A stretch of 64,000 bases of DNA. It comes from Sphingomonas paucimobilis NBRC 13935. GTDB taxonomy: Bacteria > Pseudomonadota > Alphaproteobacteria > Sphingomonadales > Sphingomonadaceae. How positions within the stretch are numbered: the stretch's first letter is position 1; the number at the start of each line of letters is the position of its first letter. A program made the translations under genes and the position numbers. The notes under the pieces are model-generated. The model did not search any database and was not told where the DNA came from. It saw nothing but the letters and a program-made list of their open reading frames with translations. This document shows, piece by piece, positions 27,764 through 36,462 of the stretch. The stretch spans positions 62,001 to 126,000 of the forward strand of contig NZ_BBJS01000017.1 of the NCBI RefSeq assembly GCF_000739895.2. The letters run 5' to 3'.

Positions 27764-28251
27764 TACGCAAACCCCTTTTGGCGATCCGGAGATCGACCGT
27801 TTGGGGCTAGACCCCGGTGGGTCACGGGGGGCTTTCAACATTTGGTTAACCGGCAATTCGGCATTTTTTCGCCGGCAAAGCGGCGATTCGCCGCCTGTTG
27901 CGCAAAGTGAGTTGTAATGCTAGCAATCCTGCGGACCCCGGCCTCGATCACCTCTCCCAACGATCGGGGGCGGGGCCATCCTTCCAAGGCCGGGAACGCG
28001 ACGCCTGATCGCGCGCAAGGCCAACCAGGTTGACGCTCGCATGACGCATATGATCCACCCCGCTGACCGACCGGCCCCTGCCGGCGGGATCGCGGTGTCG
28101 TGGGTCCGCACCGGCCCCGTTGCCGGCGCTGCGACTGCGACGGCCACACACGCCCTTTTGACCAGCGGACCGGCGCCTCGCGCCGCCGCCCACCTTATTT
28201 ACCGCGCGCGACGGCAGCCTCAGAGCCCGGCGCGCGCGTGGAGACTTCATA
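27764..28251. other. Divergent region with long leader of the RNase E/G gene, 488 bp
   Basis: No gene seen. From about 27900 to 28250 the sequence is very GC-rich with many possible hairpins, consistent with a long structured 5' untranslated region for RNase E, an mRNA known in E. coli to be autoregulated through its leader. A weak promoter-like pair (TTGCGC, then TAGCAA after 17 bases, near 27899-27927) points towards RNase E. A GCGGCGA/TCGCCGC inverted repeat lies at 27880-27894. Confidence 0.4.
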
Positions 28252-30909
28252 ATGACCACGCGTATGCTGATCGACGCACGCCACCGGGAAGAAACCCGCG
28301 TGGCCGTCGTCAAGGGTAACCGGATCGAGGAATTCGACTTCGAATCCGCCGAGCGCAAGCAGCTCAAGGGTAATATCTACCTTGCCAAGGTGACCCGCGT
28401 CGAACCGTCGCTGCAGGCGGCGTTCGTCGATTACGGCGGCAACCGTCACGGCTTCCTGGCCTTTTCGGAAATCCACCCCGACTATTACCAGATCCCCAAG
28501 GAAGATCGCGAAGCCCTGCTGCGCGAAGAGGCCGAGCATGCCGCCGAAGAGGCAGCCCTTCGCGCCGAGCTCGACGCCGAGGACGATGAGGATCATGACG
28601 GCGAGGATCATGACGATCACGCCGACGACCATCACGACGATGAGGACGGCGAAGGCGCGCCGCGCCCGAAGAAGTCGACCGTCAATGACGACCAGGTCGA
28701 GGCGCTGCGCCAGCGTCGCCAGAATCTGCGCCGCCGCTACAAGATCCAGGACGTCATCCATCGCCGCCAGGTGCTGCTGGTCCAGATCGTCAAGGAAGAG
28801 CGCGGCAACAAGGGCGCGGCGCTGACCACCTATTTGTCGCTGGCGGGTCGCTACTGCGTCCTGATGCCCAACACGAGCCACGGCGGCGGCATCAGCCGGA
28901 AGATCTCGAACGCGGCCGACCGCAAGCGGCTGAAGACCATCATGGCCGAGATGGCGCTGCCCTCGACCATGGGGTGCATCGTCCGCACCGCCGGGCTCCA
29001 GCGCACCAAGACCGAGATCAAGCGCGACTTCGATTACCTCGCCCGCCTGTGGGACGGTATCCGTGAAAAGACGCTGCATTCGTCGGCGCCCACGCTGATC
29101 TATGGCGACAGCGACCTGATCAAGCGTGCGATCCGCGACATCTACAATCGCGAGATCGAGGAAGTGATCGTCGAGGGCGAGGAAGGCTATCGCCAGGCGA
29201 AGGACTTCATGCGCCTGCTGATGCCCGCGCACGCCCGCCGGGTGAAGCAGTACGCCGACGCCGTCCCGCTGTTCCAGCGCGCGCATGTCGAGGACCAGCT
29301 CGCCGCGATGTACAATCCGGTCGTCCAGCTGAAGTCGGGCGGCTATCTGGTCATCAACCCGACCGAAGCGCTCGTCTCGATCGACATCAACTCGGGGCGT
29401 TCGACCCGCGAGCATAATATCGAGCAGACCGCGACCGCGACCAACCTCGAAGCCGCGCAGGAAATCGCGCGTCAGCTCCGCCTGCGCGACATGGCGGGTC
29501 TGGTCGTCATCGACTTCATCGACATGGACAACAACTCCAATGTCCGGAAGGTCGAGAAGGCGATGAAGGAGGCGCTGAAGAACGATCGCGCCCGCATCCA
29601 GGTCGGCCGCATCTCGTCCTTCGGGCTGATGGAAATGAGCCGCCAGCGGCTGCGCACCGGCGTGCTCGAAGCCTCGACCCGCCCCTGCCCGCATTGCGAA
29701 GGCACCGGCCTGGTCCGCACCGCGTCGTCGTCGGGCCTGTCGGCGCTGCGCCTGATCGAAGACGAAGCCGCGCGCGGTCGCGGCTCGATCCTGACGCTGC
29801 GCGCCAGCCAGGAAGCCGCCGTCTATGTGCTGAACCGCAAGCGTGCCGACATCGCCGAGATCGAGGATCGTTACGGCGTCACCGTCGAGATCATCCCCGA
29901 CCGCGAGGAAGAGGGTGCGCGCATGACGGTCGAGGCCTCGGGCCCGCCGCCGGCCTATGCGCCCAAGATCGACATGCTCCTGCCCGTCGAGGAGGATGAG
30001 GACGATCTGATCGACGAGATCGAAGAGGAAGAAGAGGAAGAGGTCGAGGAAGAAGCGACCGAAGCCGCTAGCCCTCGCGAACCGCGTGAAGACGGCGAAG
30101 GTGGTGGTCGCAAGCGCCGTCGCCGCCGTCGTGGCCGTCGCAACCGTGGCGGAGCCGAGGGTGGCGAGCAGGCCGAGAACGAAGCATCGGCCGATGACGC
30201 CGAGTTCGACGAGGCCGAAAGCGAAGAGAGCGCCGAGGAAGAGGTCGTCGAAGCGAGCGAGGCCGAGCAGGCCGAACCGCGAGAAGGCGGTCGTCGTCGT
30301 CGCGGGCGTCGGGGTCGTCGTGGCGGTCGCCGGGGCGAGAATGGCGCGAACGAAGCCGGCGAGTCCGCGGTTGAGGCCGAGTCGGATGACGATCAGGCCG
30401 AAGCGCCGCTGTCCGTCGCCGAGCCGATCGAAGCAGGCGATGCCGCGCCGGTGACGACGCCGCTGGCGGTCGCCGAAGCCGAAGCGGCCGAGGCGCCCAA
30501 GACCCGCCGTCGCCCGCGCGCTCGCAAGGCCGCACCGGCCGTGACCGAGGCGACCGAGACGCCGACGGAAGCTCCGGTGGCCGAGGCTGCGCCGGAAACG
30601 CCTGCGGCCGAGGTCGAAGCGGAAGCGCCGGCAAAGCCCAAGCGTACCCGCAAGAAGGCCGCCCCCAAGGTCGCCGCCGAGCCGGTCGCCGAGGAAGCGC
30701 CCGTTGCGGTCGAAGCGGAAGCCGCCCCGGCCAAGCCCAAGCGCACCCGCAAGAAGGCCGCCCCCAAGGTCGCCGCCGAGCCGGTCGCCGAGGAAGCGCC
30801 CGCCGAGGTGGAAACCGTGACGGCCGAGGAACCGGCCGCTGCGGACGCCGAAGCCCCTACCGCCGAAACTCCGCGTCGCGGCTGGTGGCAGCGGACCTTC
30901 GGCGCCTGA
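28252..30909 (+). CDS. rne: Ribonuclease E/G
   Basis: An 885-residue endoribonuclease, the core of RNA processing and decay. The catalytic half (about 1-530) has an S1 domain beginning near residue 36. That domain is interrupted by an acidic, histidine-rich insertion (about 107-142: runs of Asp, Glu and His). DNase I-like catalytic segments and the zinc-link CPHCEGTG (Cys479, Cys482) follow. The tail (about 580-885) is low-complexity: acidic blocks, Arg-rich blocks (KRRRRRRGRRNRGG) and a 33-residue repeat, ending in RRGWWQRTFGA. The tail likely scaffolds RNA and degradosome partners. A strong terminator follows. Confidence 0.95.
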   Translation: MTTRMLIDARHREETRVAVVKGNRIEEFDFESAERKQLKGNIYLAKVTRVEPSLQAAFVDYGGNRHGFLAFSEIHPDYYQIPKEDREALLREEAEHAAEEAALRAELDAEDDEDHDGEDHDDHADDHHDDEDGEGAPRPKKSTVNDDQVEALRQRRQNLRRRYKIQDVIHRRQVLLVQIVKEERGNKGAALTTYLSLAGRYCVLMPNTSHGGGISRKISNAADRKRLKTIMAEMALPSTMGCIVRTAGLQRTKTEIKRDFDYLARLWDGIREKTLHSSAPTLIYGDSDLIKRAIRDIYNREIEEVIVEGEEGYRQAKDFMRLLMPAHARRVKQYADAVPLFQRAHVEDQLAAMYNPVVQLKSGGYLVINPTEALVSIDINSGRSTREHNIEQTATATNLEAAQEIARQLRLRDMAGLVVIDFIDMDNNSNVRKVEKAMKEALKNDRARIQVGRISSFGLMEMSRQRLRTGVLEASTRPCPHCEGTGLVRTASSSGLSALRLIEDEAARGRGSILTLRASQEAAVYVLNRKRADIAEIEDRYGVTVEIIPDREEEGARMTVEASGPPPAYAPKIDMLLPVEEDEDDLIDEIEEEEEEEVEEEATEAASPREPREDGEGGGRKRRRRRRGRRNRGGAEGGEQAENEASADDAEFDEAESEESAEEEVVEASEAEQAEPREGGRRRRGRRGRRGGRRGENGANEAGESAVEAESDDDQAEAPLSVAEPIEAGDAAPVTTPLAVAEAEAAEAPKTRRRPRARKAAPAVTEATETPTEAPVAEAAPETPAAEVEAEAPAKPKRTRKKAAPKVAAEPVAEEAPVAVEAEAAPAKPKRTRKKAAPKVAAEPVAEEAPAEVETVTAEEPAAADAEAPTAETPRRGWWQRTFGA
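30634..30831 (+). repeat. 33-residue tandem repeat in RNase E tail
   Basis: Two copies with a 99-base period (30634-30732 and 30733-30831). The first 70 or so bases of each are nearly identical and encode KPKRTRKKAAPKVAAEPVAE, followed by a variable Glu/Ala/Val part. Confidence 0.85.
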
Positions 30910-30933
30910 TCGCCGAACCGGTGTGAATGAAGA

Positions 30934-30968
30934 CGCCCTCCTTCCCCCGGCGGAAGGAGGGCGTTTTT
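30934..30968 (+). terminator. Strong Rho-independent terminator after RNase E
   Basis: CGCCCTCCTTCC (30934-30945) pairs perfectly with GGAAGGAGGGCG (30952-30963), followed by TTTTT. It lies 25 bases after the RNase E stop. Confidence 0.95.
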
Positions 30969-31021
30969 CGTTGGGGCGGTTGCAGAGGACGTGGAGGGGC
31001 CGCGCCCGTCACGCCCACTCA

Positions 31022-31159
31022 TCCTCCCCTGGAAGGGGAGGTGGCAAGCCGCAGGCCTGACGGAGGGGTGTCGCCATTGGCGAGGCAAGCAAACCCTCAC
31101 CGCTGGCGACACCCCTCCACCATGCTGCGCATGGTCCCCCTCCCCTTACAGGGGAGGAA
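31022..31159. repeat. Dispersed intergenic repeat, family B copy 1
   Basis: About 138 bases bounded by inverted TCCTCCCC/GGGGAGGA ends. Internal landmarks GGTGGCA, CTGACGGAGGGG, CCCCTCCACCATGC, GCATGGTCCCCC and CCCCTTA..AGGGGAGGA recur in the same order at 35456-35585. It resembles a non-autonomous hairpin-forming element. Confidence 0.85.
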
Positions 31160-31171
31160 TGCAAGAGCTCT

Positions 31172-31572
31172 TCAGAGCGGCGTCCGCGCCACCATCTTCT
31201 GCGACACGGCACAAAGTGAGTTCGGATGTCCCCCGTCCGGCGGCGCCACCGGCATCACGCCCTTGCCCGTCTCGCGGAGGCCGAACACCCGGTAACGATG
31301 CGCGATCCCGCCCTGCTCTGCCCAGACCAGCCAGAGCGCCCTACCCGATACCCCTGGACGAAGCGCATGGACGGCCCCTGGGCCCGTCCCCCGACATCAG
31401 AGGCATGGAACAGGCCGCCGACCTCCGACACCGTATCGCCCGCCGCCGCCACCAGCGCCTCGCGCATTGGCAGGGGCAGGTCGAACAGGCGTCGTATCAA
31501 CCGCTGCTCCGGCGCCAGACGACAAGCCAATGGGGCCTGTGCCGTTGCATCCGTCGCGATCATGCCCATCAT
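31172..31572 (-). pseudogene. Probable frameshifted hypothetical gene
   Basis: On the minus strand a frame starting at 31572 (MMGMIATDATAQAPLACRLA) has strongly GC-biased third positions and a protein-like pattern (RRLFDLPLPMREALVAAAGD..LFHASDVGGRAQGPSMRFVQGYRV) as far as about 31343. After that its codon bias deteriorates. The bias switches to another frame, which reads ALWLVWAEQGGIAHRYRVFG, then LRETGKGVMPVAPPDGGHP, and ends in a proper TGA at 31172. That second frame has a stop shortly upstream and no start of its own. The simplest reading is one gene of about 130 codons with a single-base frameshift near 31343 (or a sequencing error). No family is recognised. It lies just beyond a family B repeat. 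Confidence 0.45.
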
Positions 31573-31674
31573 TCGTTCGCCCCCCGTTCAGCCACCGGTT
31601 GCCAGAGGCTATTCGTCGCGTGGCCCTGTGCAAAGCCGGTTGTGTATGGCCCCCGACCCGACGATAGAGGAATC

Positions 31675-33024
31675 ATGAAGCGTCTGATCGCCGCCTTCGC
31701 CGTCACGGCGCTCCTCTGGGCGCAGCCGGCGGCTGCACAGTCGATCCTGCGCGATGCCGAAACCGAAACCATGTTTGCCGACATGGCCGCGCCGATCATC
31801 AAGGCCGCGGGGCTCTCCCCCCGAACCGTCAAGATCGTCCTGATCAACGACGATTCGATCAACGCCTTCGTGGCGGGCGGGCAGATCGTCTATGTCCATT
31901 CGGGGCTGCTGCAGGCGGCGGACAATGTGAACGAGGTGCAGGGCGTCGTCGCGCACGAGTTGGGCCATATCGCCGATGGCCATGTCGTGCTGGGTGATGC
32001 CGCGATGAAGCCCGCCATGGGCATGTATCTGCTCTCGATGGTGCTGGGGCTGGCCGCGATGGCGGCGGGCGGCGGCGCGGCGGGGGCTGGGATCATGGCG
32101 GCGGGCCAGCAGGCGGCGATGGGCAAGGTCCTGTCGTTCAGCCGGACCCAGGAATCCACCGCCGACGCGGCCGGCGCGAAATATCTCAACACAGCCGGCA
32201 TCACCGGCAAGGGGATGCTGAGCTTCTTCAAGAAGTTACAGAACCAGGAATATCGCTACGGCTATACCAATATCGATCCGTTCGCGCAGACCCACCCGCT
32301 GTCGAGCGATCGTATCCAGGCGCTGACCGCCGATCTTCAGGCCTCGCCCGCCTGGAACAAGCCGGTCGATCCCAAATTGCAAGAACGCTTCCTGCGCGTG
32401 AAGGCCAAGCTGCTCGGCTATGTCGGCTCGCCGGAGACGACGCTGAACAAATATCCGGCGAGCGACCAGTCGGTCTATGCGCATTATGCCCGCGCCTATG
32501 CCTATCACAAGGCGGGCTACCCTGAGAAAGCCGATGCGGAGGCCAATGCGCTGATCGCCAAAGACCCGCACGATCCCTATTTCCTGGAGATCCAGGGTCA
32601 GATCCTGCTCGAATCGGGCAAGCCGCAAGAGGCGCTGGCACCCTTGCGCGAAGCGACCATGGCCTCGGGCCAGAATGCGCTGATCGCGACGACCTTCGGC
32701 CATGCGCTGATCGCGACCGAGGACAAGAGCCATCTGGCCGAGGCGGTGAAGGTCCTGAAAGTCGCGGTGCAGCGCGACGAGGATAATCCCTTTGCCTGGG
32801 TCCAGCTTGGCACCGCCTATGAGCAACTGGGCGACACCCCGCGCGCCGCGCTCGCCACTGCCGAGCGGGCGAGCATGATGGGTGACAACCGCACCGCCAT
32901 TCAAAGCGCGCGCTATGCGCTCGCCAATCTTCCCCCCAACACGTCCGAATGGATTCGGGCGCAGGATATCGCGATGACCTCTGCCGACGCCGAAGCCGGA
33001 ACCAAGAAGAAGCGCCGCAAATGA
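31675..33024 (+). CDS. Periplasmic M48 metalloprotease with TPR-like C-terminal half (BepA/YfgC type)
   Basis: A 449-residue secreted protein. The signal peptide ends at QPAAA before QSILRD. The zinc protease signature HELGH is at residues 94-98 (VVAHELGHIADGH), with a third-ligand glutamate in TQESTADAAG. A Gly/Ala/Met hydrophobic loop separates the catalytic parts, and a helical-repeat TPR-like region covers about 255-430. This architecture matches BepA, which chaperones or degrades outer-membrane proteins such as LptD. A poly-Lys/Arg tail (TKKKRRK) closes it. The stop overlaps the next gene by 4 bases (ATGA). Confidence 0.9.
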   Translation: MKRLIAAFAVTALLWAQPAAAQSILRDAETETMFADMAAPIIKAAGLSPRTVKIVLINDDSINAFVAGGQIVYVHSGLLQAADNVNEVQGVVAHELGHIADGHVVLGDAAMKPAMGMYLLSMVLGLAAMAAGGGAAGAGIMAAGQQAAMGKVLSFSRTQESTADAAGAKYLNTAGITGKGMLSFFKKLQNQEYRYGYTNIDPFAQTHPLSSDRIQALTADLQASPAWNKPVDPKLQERFLRVKAKLLGYVGSPETTLNKYPASDQSVYAHYARAYAYHKAGYPEKADAEANALIAKDPHDPYFLEIQGQILLESGKPQEALAPLREATMASGQNALIATTFGHALIATEDKSHLAEAVKVLKVAVQRDEDNPFAWVQLGTAYEQLGDTPRAALATAERASMMGDNRTAIQSARYALANLPPNTSEWIRAQDIAMTSADAEAGTKKKRRK

Positions 33025-33728
33025 GTGTGAAGGCATTGGCCGCGGTCGCGGTGATCGGCGGCCTGGTCGGCGGCGGCGCTGCGATCGGCATACAGCAGCT
33101 CGCCGCGCCGCATGGCATTCAGGGCGAAGCGGTGCGCGCCTATCTGCTCGACCATCCCGAGGTGATCCCGGAGGCGATGCAGCGGCTTCAGGACCGCGAG
33201 CAGGGCAAGGCGGTGGCCGCCATCGGTGGCGACCTGACCAAGCCGTTCGGCAGCGCCTATAGCGGCAATCCGCAGGGTGACGTCACGCTGGTCGAATTCT
33301 ACGACTATAATTGCGGCTATTGCCGGGCCAGCCTGCCGCTGCTCAAGCAACTGGTCCAGGCTGATCCGAAACTCCGCATCGTCTATCGCGAGCTGCCGAT
33401 CCTCGCGCCGTCGAGCAAGGCGGCGGCGCGGATGAGTCTGCTGGCTGCGTCCCAAGGCAAATTCCAGGCCTTCCACGACGCGCTGTACGCTGGCGGCCCG
33501 GTCAGCGACGCGACGATCGCGGCGGCGGCGAAGGCTGCGGGCGTCGATACGAGCAAGATGGCGGCCTTCCAGCCCCAGGCCGATGCCGAGATCGCGCGCA
33601 ATCTGGAGGCGGCCGGGCGGCTCGGGCTGACCGGCACGCCGAGCTGGATCGTCGGCAACCGCATCCTGTCGGGTGCATTGCCTGTCGAACAATTGCAAAA
33701 GGCCATCGCCGACGCGCGAAACGGTTGA
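33021..33728 (+). CDS. DsbA-family thiol:disulfide oxidoreductase
   Basis: A 235-residue protein with an N-terminal hydrophobic anchor/signal (AAVAVIGGLVGGGAAIGI), a helical pre-domain (about 35-65; cf. the trimerisation stalks of ScsC/Com1-like proteins) and a thioredoxin fold. The active site is CGYC at 98-101 and the cis-proline is in TGTPSW. It probably catalyses or isomerises disulfides in the periplasm. Coupling to the M48 protease suggests a shared role in envelope protein quality control. Confidence 0.9.
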   Translation: MSVKALAAVAVIGGLVGGGAAIGIQQLAAPHGIQGEAVRAYLLDHPEVIPEAMQRLQDREQGKAVAAIGGDLTKPFGSAYSGNPQGDVTLVEFYDYNCGYCRASLPLLKQLVQADPKLRIVYRELPILAPSSKAAARMSLLAASQGKFQAFHDALYAGGPVSDATIAAAAKAAGVDTSKMAAFQPQADAEIARNLEAAGRLGLTGTPSWIVGNRILSGALPVEQLQKAIADARNG

Positions 33729-33761
33729 TAAAGCGGCAGTCTTATCACGGGGAACTGCCGC

Positions 33762-34694
33762 ATGACCGACCCGATCCTGTCCGTCGAGGGCGTGACCAAG
33801 ACCTATAAGGGCGGTGTCACCGCGCTTCAGCCTGTCGACCTGAGCATCCGGCGTGGCGAGATCTTCGCGCTGCTCGGCCCCAATGGCGCAGGGAAAACGA
33901 CGCTGATTTCGATCGTCTGCGGCATCGTCACGCCCTCGGCCGGCGCGATCCGCGTCGACGGCCATGACGCGCTGCGCGATTACAAGGGCGCACGCCGCAA
34001 GATCGGGCTGGTGCCGCAGGAATTGTCGGTCGACATGTTCGAACGCGTCATCGACACGGTGAATTTCAGTCGCGGCCTGTTCGGCCGCGCACCCAACCCG
34101 GCCTATATCGAACAGGTGCTGCGCGACCTGTCGCTGTGGGACAAGCGCCATGCCAAGCTGATGGAGCTGTCGGGCGGCATGAAGCGCCGCGTGCTGATCG
34201 CCAAGGCGCTGAGCCACGAGCCCGACCTGCTCTTCCTCGACGAACCCACGGCGGGCGTCGATGTCGAGCTGCGCCGCGACATGTGGAAGCTGGTCCACCG
34301 GCTGCGTGAGCGCGGTGTCACCATCATCCTGACCACGCACTATATCGAGGAGGCCGAGGAGATGGCCGATCGGGTGGGCGTGATCGCCAAGGGGCAATTG
34401 CTCCTGGTCGAGGAAAAGGCCGAGATGATGAAGAAGCTCGGCAAGCGCGAAATGCTGCTGACGCTCGCCGAACCGATGGCGACGATTCCGTCGGAGCTGG
34501 CGGAATGGCATCTGGCGCTGGAGGATGAGGGCAAGCGGCTGCGCTATATCTTCGATGCACGGGCCGAGCGGACCGGCATCCCTTCGCTGTTGCGCACGCT
34601 GGGCGATCTGGGGATCGGGTTCAACGATCTGGAAACCTATAAATCCTCGCTGGAGGATATTTTCGTCGATCTGGTCGAAGGGACACGCGCATGA
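33762..34694 (+). CDS. ABC-2 type exporter ATP-binding subunit
   Basis: A 310-residue ATPase with Walker [10 protein letters not shown], signature LSGGMKRR, Walker [11 protein letters not shown] and the H-loop ([10 protein letters not shown]). Its length and C-terminal extension fit the drug/polysaccharide-type ABC-2 ATPases (YadG-like). The stop overlaps the permease start (ATGA). The exported substrate is not evident. Confidence 0.93.
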   Translation: MTDPILSVEGVTKTYKGGVTALQPVDLSIRRGEIFALLGPNGAGKTTLISIVCGIVTPSAGAIRVDGHDALRDYKGARRKIGLVPQELSVDMFERVIDTVNFSRGLFGRAPNPAYIEQVLRDLSLWDKRHAKLMELSGGMKRRVLIAKALSHEPDLLFLDEPTAGVDVELRRDMWKLVHRLRERGVTIILTTHYIEEAEEMADRVGVIAKGQLLLVEEKAEMMKKLGKREMLLTLAEPMATIPSELAEWHLALEDEGKRLRYIFDARAERTGIPSLLRTLGDLGIGFNDLETYKSSLEDIFVDLVEGTRA

Positions 34695-35452
34695 ACCTGC
34701 ATGGCATCTGGTCGATCTATCGCTTCGAAATGGCGCGCTTCCGGCGCACGGTGTGGACCAGCCTGATGGTTCCGGTGATCACCACGACGCTCTATTTCGT
34801 GGTGTTCGGCACCGCGATCGGCTCGGCGATGAACCAGGTCTCTGGTGTGCCGTACGGCGCGTTCATCGTACCGGGCCTGATGCTGCTGTCGATCTTCTCG
34901 GAAAGCATCATGAACGCGAGTCTCGGCATCTACATGCCCAAATTCACCGGCACCATGTATGAGATATTGTCCGCGCCGCTATCGCCGATCGAAACGGTGC
35001 TGGGCTATGTCGGGGCGGCGGCCAGCAAGTCGATGGTGATCGGGCTCGTCATCCTCGCCACCGCCTATATGTTCGTCGACCTCAGCATCCTGCATCCGAT
35101 CGCCATGCTCTTCTACCTGCTGCTGGTGTCGGTGACCTTCTCGCTGTTCGGCTTCGCCATCGGCATCTGGGCGCGCGGGTTCGAGCAGTTGCAGGTCATC
35201 CCCCTCCTGATCGTCACCCCGCTGACCTTTCTGGGGGGTGCCTTCTATTCGGTGACGATCCTGCCCGAGCCGTGGCGGACGGTGACGTTGTTCAACCCGG
35301 TCGTGTATCTGATCAACGGGTTCCGCTGGACCTTCTTCGGCACGTCGGACGTGACGCCGGGGGTCAGCCTGGGGGTGACGGGGCTGTTCCTCCTGGTGTG
35401 CCTGGCGTGGATCGGCTGGATCTTCCGCACCGGCTGGCGACTGAAGAACTAA
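34691..35452 (+). CDS. ABC-2 type exporter permease subunit
   Basis: A 253-residue inner-membrane protein of the ABC2_membrane family (YadH-like) with six predicted helices. Conserved features include [19 protein letters not shown] and the loop [20 protein letters not shown] before the last helices. It forms a transporter with the preceding ATPase. Confidence 0.92.
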   Translation: MNLHGIWSIYRFEMARFRRTVWTSLMVPVITTTLYFVVFGTAIGSAMNQVSGVPYGAFIVPGLMLLSIFSESIMNASLGIYMPKFTGTMYEILSAPLSPIETVLGYVGAAASKSMVIGLVILATAYMFVDLSILHPIAMLFYLLLVSVTFSLFGFAIGIWARGFEQLQVIPLLIVTPLTFLGGAFYSVTILPEPWRTVTLFNPVVYLINGFRWTFFGTSDVTPGVSLGVTGLFLLVCLAWIGWIFRTGWRLKN

Positions 35453-35455
35453 AAA

Positions 35456-35585
35456 ATCCTCCCCGGCACGGGAAGGTGGCAGGGCGCGAGCCCTGACGGA
35501 GGGGGGCTTCCTCATAGGGTGTCGCTCGCGGCACGCCCCCTCCACCATGCTATGCATGGTCCCCCGCCCCTTATAGGGGAGGATT
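35456..35585. repeat. Dispersed intergenic repeat, family B copy 2
   Basis: About 130 bases with the same ends and internal order as the copy at 31022-31159 (TCCTCCCC..GGTGGCA..CTGACGGAGGGG..CCCCTCCACCATGC..GCATGGTCCCCC..CCCCTTATAGGGGAGGA). Its right end overlaps the 3' end of the convergent CPBP protease gene and supplies that gene's TAA stop (35571-35573). Confidence 0.88.
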
Positions 35586-36305
35586 TCTACGGGGCATCCC
35601 ACCCATCAACGGCGTCACCACCAAGCCGTTGAGGTCCACCAGCGCATGGACCAGCATCACCACCCACAAGCTGCCGGTCATCAGGTACAGCCCCGTCATC
35701 ACCGCCCCCAAGGCGGTGGTGGCAAGAATCCCCGCCCAGCCCTGATAGCGGTGCATCGCTCCGAACAGCAGGAGCGACACGGCAAAACCGATCCACGCCT
35801 GCCCCGTCACCAACGCGACGAGGAGCGGCAGGTAGAGGCGGAAGAACGCCTCTTCCGTCACCCCGGCCATCACGCTCAGGGCCGCGCCATATTTCAGCTC
35901 GCGCCGTTCACGCGGCAGCAGCGCGGAGACATCCCCCAGCGGCTTGCGCCCCCGCACCCTTGCCAGCACCGCCCCCGCGAACAGCCCGCCGATCGCACCA
36001 CCGACCAGCATCCCCTGCAGCGCCTCGCCGCTGTCGAAGATCGGCGGCAGGACGCTCGCCACGCCCCCGAACTCGCCCGGCATCATCGCCAGCGCATTGA
36101 TCCGTCCGAGCAGCGCCAGCCCGACCAGCACCGGCAGCAGAAACGCCAGCGCCGACCGCGCCAGCCACAACCGAAACCGCATCCGCCGCGAATGGCCGTC
36201 GTTCAGCGCCTTGAACCGCCGATATTCGCCCAGATCGCCCTTCTGGAACCACCACATCCCTGCCAGCGCGGCGAGGAGCAGGATGGCGGCTAGAACGGAA
36301 GACAT
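35571..36305 (-). CDS. CPBP-family intramembrane metalloprotease
   Basis: A 244-residue membrane protein of the CPBP (Abi/CAAX-like) family. The catalytic EExxR motif is VTEEAFFRLYLP (Glu151-Glu152), followed by histidine motifs AMHRYQGW and LVHALVDLNG in later helices. Such proteins process membrane peptides or tolerate bacteriocins; the substrate here is unknown. The start MSSVLAAILLLAALAG begins a transmembrane helix. The last codons and stop lie inside a family B repeat, so the C-terminus may have been remodelled by the insertion. Confidence 0.88.
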   Translation of the reverse strand: MSSVLAAILLLAALAGMWWFQKGDLGEYRRFKALNDGHSRRMRFRLWLARSALAFLLPVLVGLALLGRINALAMMPGEFGGVASVLPPIFDSGEALQGMLVGGAIGGLFAGAVLARVRGRKPLGDVSALLPRERRELKYGAALSVMAGVTEEAFFRLYLPLLVALVTGQAWIGFAVSLLLFGAMHRYQGWAGILATTALGAVMTGLYLMTGSLWVVMLVHALVDLNGLVVTPLMGGMPRRNPPL

Positions 36306-36340
36306 CTGGATGATCCCTTCATCACGGCCAATCCTCCCTA

Positions 36341-36443
36341 TCCCCCGTTCGCGCTGAGCGAAGTCGAAGCGCACGCCCGTCCATCGCGGCTTGACGAGGT
36401 GTGATCCCTTGGCCTTCGACGTCGCTCAGACTGAACGGGGGGA
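36341..36443. repeat. REP-like inverted repeat, family A copy 2
   Basis: Imperfect inverted arms: CCGTTCGCGCTGAGCGAAGT (36345-36364), continuing CGAAGCGC, and CCTTCGACGTCGCTCAGACT followed by GAACGG (about 36413-36438). The spacer is about 40 bases. It is the same family as the elements at 4799 and 54556, but more diverged. Confidence 0.8.
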
Positions 36444-36462
36444 ATGTCACCTTAGCCCCACA

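Noticed and set aside
28195..29694. A 499-codon minus-strand open frame across rne
   Set aside because: Antisense shadow of the RNase E catalytic domain with repetitive Asp/Arg/Leu composition.
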